Shown here: one piece after another, positions 61,496 to 64,000 of the stretch
Layout: the number at the start of each line of letters is the position of its first letter
Position numbering within the stretch: position 1 is the first letter of the stretch
Origin: Haloparvum alkalitolerans
Lineage (GTDB): Archaea > Halobacteriota > Halobacteria > Halobacteriales > Haloferacaceae
Direction: 5' to 3'
Assembly (NCBI RefSeq): GCF_050122995.1
Contig: NZ_JBNLIA010000012.1
Span: forward strand, 124,001-188,000
Length of the DNA stretch: 64,000 bases
Program-made: the position numbers and the translations under genes
The notes under the pieces: model-generated
Databases searched by the model: none
What the model saw: the letters and a program-made list of their open reading frames with translations, nothing else
Told to the model about the DNA's origin: nothing

Positions 61496-64000
61496 TTACA
61501 TGAAGTCAGCAATCCCGCTCTGCTTGTTGGTGTCGTCCTCGAAGACGGACTCCAGCGATTTCTCCAGCACGTAGAGCCGCTGTTTCGTGTAGTCGCGGCA
61601 GCCGTACCGTTCGGCGACCTCGATGGCGGTGTCCATGTACTTGTTGACGGAGCCCTCGTGGACGGTGAGGTTGACGCGGCCGCCGCACTCGCGGCAGTCG
61701 CCCGACAGGGGCATCCGGCGGTACTTCTCGCCGCAGTCCAGACACCGCGTCTCCTGTCGCGAGAAGGCCCGGAGGTTCCCGATCAGGTCCGGGAGGAAGT
61801 GGTACTCGATGACGCGCTCGGCCACGTCGGTCTCGTCGACCGCGCGGAGCTTCCGGGACAGCTCCAGCTGGGCGTCCATCTTGTCCATCATCGAGCCGAG
61901 GGTCTTGTACGCCGAGAGGTCCGGCCCCATCGCGATGTCCGTCGTGTCGTGGCTGTGCTCGAAGCCGCGGTACTCGTCGTCGGTGCCGAGGGTGTCCTCG
62001 CCGAGCTTGATCAGGTCCTCGACGCTCTCGGGGTCGGCCATCTCGACGGTCGCCTCGTAGAACTCGCGGGGGTACTGCCGGACGATGTCCATGTTGTGCG
62101 CCTCGTCGTCGATCTCCGCGGGGTCGATCCGCGAGGACATCACCAGCGGCGCGTCCATCCGGCCGCCGCGTTTGTCGGGGAGGAACTCCTTCGAGAAGTT
62201 CAGCAGACCGTCCATCAGGAGCATGACGCAGTCCTCGTCGCCGTCGCATTGCTTAACTGACATGTCGTTTGCGACAAGCGAGTGCGTCTCCGCGACCGTG
62301 AGACAATAGACGTGGTCGGCGTCGCTTTCGACGGTTCGGATGTCGTCGATCTCCTCAAGCAGGTACTCTCCAGACCCGCCGTCGAACACGCGACGACTCC
62401 GTGGTTCGATCTCCGTAGTGCGCCTCTGCAGACGATCCTGCTTCCGGGTCATGTGAACGTTCACGAGTTCGGAGAACCAAACGGCGTCCTCCGAGGAGAT
62501 CCCGATGACGTAGCTCTGTGCCGTCAGAGAATCGTAGTCCTCCTCGTAGAACTCGGGGAATTTCACGTGTAGCGGCACGCGCGTCGGCCGCTCGACGGTC
62601 GCCTTTATTCCGAGGGCGGAGAGGAGTGCGAGCACGTCCTCCTTGAGTTCGGCGCTGACAGTCGTCGCCTGAACGAGAAGCGAGTCGGCATCGACGTTTC
62701 CGTCGCCGCTGACGTACCCACCGAGATACGCCGCGATCACCTCTTCGGACGCGTCGAATATCGGTGCCGGAACGCGTTTCGTGTGCGCGTCGTTCCCCGC
62801 GTTCAGAACCGTGTCGAAGAATATCCGGAGAAGACGCCCAGAAACCGTCACCTTCGCGTGGTTCTCCTCGTACGGTTCGACCCCGAACTCGTCACGAAGG
62901 GTCCGCAGGAAGAACTGGCGTGCCTCCTCTTCGGTCCCGCAGATCGTCGTCTGATGGATCGTTCCCTCCGGGGTCTCCTGTTCCCGGGCAAAGCCCTCCG
63001 CCGCGTAGTATCCGAGGAGCGTCGCGACTCGCTCGTCGAGTTCGACGAACCGATCGATCTCGGTCCGGTCGCGCTTCACTCCGAGCGTCACGTCCTCTGG
63101 CACGAACGCCAGCAGGTCGTCCACGGACGAGAAGCATTGTTCGAGGTACGACACCGGGAAGCTGCCGCGGTAGAGGTAGTTGCTCAGCGTCTTCTTGTTC
63201 GTCCCGAAGACCTCCGTCATGCTCTGCAGCGGGTAGAACTGTCCCTCCCAGTCGTCCGCGAACGTTCCCTCAAACAGGTCGTAGAGACAGTCCTTCTCCA
63301 TCCCCTTCACCATGAGGCGGTCGTTCGCGATCTCCTCGGTCTCGATGAACTCTTCGAGCAGATCGAACCGCTTTGTAGACTCCGTCCGTCCGTCCCGGTC
63401 GACCGAGCTGGGCGTGACGAGCCGGTCGGTCGCGTCGAGTTCTCGCGCCTCCTTCCCGACGAGTTCGTCGGCTTCGCCCTCGTACACGTGGACCTCGTGG
63501 TCCGGTGTGAGTTTCAGTTCACGGCCCGATCGCGTGCGAATACGGATCAGGTGGTCAGGTGCGGGATGCTTACTCACGGCCTCGACCCGCTGCATCTCCT
63601 GTTCTCCGTTAGCGCTCATCGACGGGACACGAACCTCGGACTCGACGCCGTCGAGCCTCCCGACGACAGTTCCGAAGTCGTCCTCTTCGACCTCGGAACG
63701 CTCGAGATAGCGCTCGACGAAGTCGGCGATCTCCGCGTGGTGTGACGTTCCGGACTTGTCCTCGTACCACACCTTCGTCTCGGGGTGGAAGCAGTTCCGG
63801 CGCTTCGCCGCGTGGAAGTACGGGTGAGCATAACCCACCGCCGCCGAGGTGAACCCCACGACGCGGCCGACGGTCGCGGCGCTGGTGTGGGGGGCCATCC
63901 CGAAGACGAGTTCGCCGACGAGCTCGTCGCGCTCGTTGACGTTGTAGAAGGCCGGCAGGTCGTAGAACTGCTCCAGCAGGTCGTCGACGAAGTCCGCGGT
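61496..64000 (-). CDS. polC: DNA polymerase D large subunit (DP2), C-terminal part with intein; 5' end beyond the window
   Basis: The catalytic large subunit of the archaeal replicative polymerase PolD; 834 residues are visible. The extein starts TADFVDDLLEQFYDLPAFYNVNERDELVGELVFGMAPHTSAATVGRVVGF and, after the intein, continues CDGDEDCVMLLMDGLLNFS, the double-psi-barrel active-site motif, and ends with the zinc-binding CLDCG...CREC and a C-terminal helix (SGIADFM). The intein interrupts the motif exactly between RRN and CDGDED. Gene is open at the window end. Symbol follows common use for DP2. Confidence 0.95.
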   Translation of the reverse strand, partial: TADFVDDLLEQFYDLPAFYNVNERDELVGELVFGMAPHTSAATVGRVVGFTSAAVGYAHPYFHAAKRRNCFHPETKVWYEDKSGTSHHAEIADFVERYLERSEVEEDDFGTVVGRLDGVESEVRVPSMSANGEQEMQRVEAVSKHPAPDHLIRIRTRSGRELKLTPDHEVHVYEGEADELVGKEARELDATDRLVTPSSVDRDGRTESTKRFDLLEEFIETEEIANDRLMVKGMEKDCLYDLFEGTFADDWEGQFYPLQSMTEVFGTNKKTLSNYLYRGSFPVSYLEQCFSSVDDLLAFVPEDVTLGVKRDRTEIDRFVELDERVATLLGYYAAEGFAREQETPEGTIHQTTICGTEEEARQFFLRTLRDEFGVEPYEENHAKVTVSGRLLRIFFDTVLNAGNDAHTKRVPAPIFDASEEVIAAYLGGYVSGDGNVDADSLLVQATTVSAELKEDVLALLSALGIKATVERPTRVPLHVKFPEFYEEDYDSLTAQSYVIGISSEDAVWFSELVNVHMTRKQDRLQRRTTEIEPRSRRVFDGGSGEYLLEEIDDIRTVESDADHVYCLTVAETHSLVANDMSVKQCDGDEDCVMLLMDGLLNFSKEFLPDKRGGRMDAPLVMSSRIDPAEIDDEAHNMDIVRQYPREFYEATVEMADPESVEDLIKLGEDTLGTDDEYRGFEHSHDTTDIAMGPDLSAYKTLGSMMDKMDAQLELSRKLRAVDETDVAERVIEYHFLPDLIGNLRAFSRQETRCLDCGEKYRRMPLSGDCRECGGRVNLTVHEGSVNKYMDTAIEVAERYGCRDYTKQRLYVLEKSLESVFEDDTNKQSGIADFM
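62249..63793 (-). other. Intein with LAGLIDADG homing endonuclease in PolD large subunit
   Basis: A 515-residue intein inserted before CDGDEDCVML. It starts CFHPETKVWYEDK (C1, block A), has block B TPDHEVH (T96, H99), two LAGLIDADG motifs LLGYYAAEG (259-267) and YLGGYVSGDG (356-365) with their acidic residues, and block F HVYCLTVAETHSLVANDMSVKQ. The last residue is glutamine instead of the usual asparagine; the next extein residue is cysteine. Base composition is visibly less GC-rich than the flanking gene, a sign of later arrival. Confidence 0.93.

Overview
The window is a 64 kb piece of haloarchaeal chromosome. The evidence is roughly 70% GC coding DNA, strongly acidic proteins, TATA boxes 25-30 bases ahead of start codons (mostly leaderless genes), a thermosome, PolD with an intein, an archaeal SepF, an archaeal L10e/uL16 protein, a geranylgeranyl reductase, and many small haloarchaea-only families. 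The overall character fits a Halorubrum-like member of the Haloferacales, but that placement is an inference. Most of the window is compact housekeeping chromosome.

Layout. 1-5.1 kb: end of the LysW-dependent arginine cluster (LysK-type hydrolase, argF), an XPD-like Fe-S helicase and serB. 6-9 kb: uvrA. 9.4-11.3 kb: three tandem Dps paralogues, then a small convergent gene; both promoters carry a TTTAGG-N4-CCTAAA-type (DtxR/SirR/Idr-like) operator. 11.6-21 kb: an acidic zinc-ribbon protein, a DUF5611-like protein, RNase FAU-1, a PrsW protease, the thermosome, a KH RNA-binding protein and a secreted repeat protein. 21-25.4 kb: sahH, an IS1341-type tnpB element whose right end abuts the sahH stop codon, Holliday-junction resolvase hjc and a SWIM zinc-finger protein. 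26-36.3 kb: an EEP nuclease/phosphatase, sepF, regulators, a PQQ-propeller lipoprotein, thrC, a degenerate M48 protein, an MTA/SAH deaminase and upp. 36.4-42.9 kb: tRNA-Arg(GCG) followed by accessory genes: an unknown membrane protein overlapped by a Nudix-like gene, a DUF309-like protein, a UPF0175/PIN pair and a cupin. 43-52 kb: cstA, an ArsA-type ATPase, a CobW GTPase, a Tat-exported LVIVD propeller, a NifU-like protein, L10e and a geranylgeranyl reductase. 52.5-64 kb: a sensory kinase coupled to a KaiC-like double ATPase, a YgfZ-like protein, an ROK kinase, UspA, an SDR, a creatininase-family hydrolase and the C-terminal part of PolD large subunit carrying a 515-residue intein.

The least explained material is intergenic. 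Two repeat families are scattered through the window. Family A (5.2, 26.9 and 57.2 kb, plus a fragment at 47.7 kb) has a conserved head, a GC-rich hairpin whose arms differ between copies in a base-pair-preserving way, and a GCGCGCG palindrome. Family B (13.4, 49.8, 49.9 and 61.4 kb, plus a degenerate copy at 1.8 kb) has CCTTTTT/AAAAAGG terminal inverted repeats around a GC palindrome, often starts directly behind a stop codon, and usually carries a CACCGC-rich minisatellite with a different period at each locus (17, 43 and 22 bases). These, a structured transcript or micro-gene at about 2.0 kb, and the membrane-protein/Nudix pair are the best candidates for undescribed biology.

All identifications come from reading motifs in the translated sequence; no database search was run.
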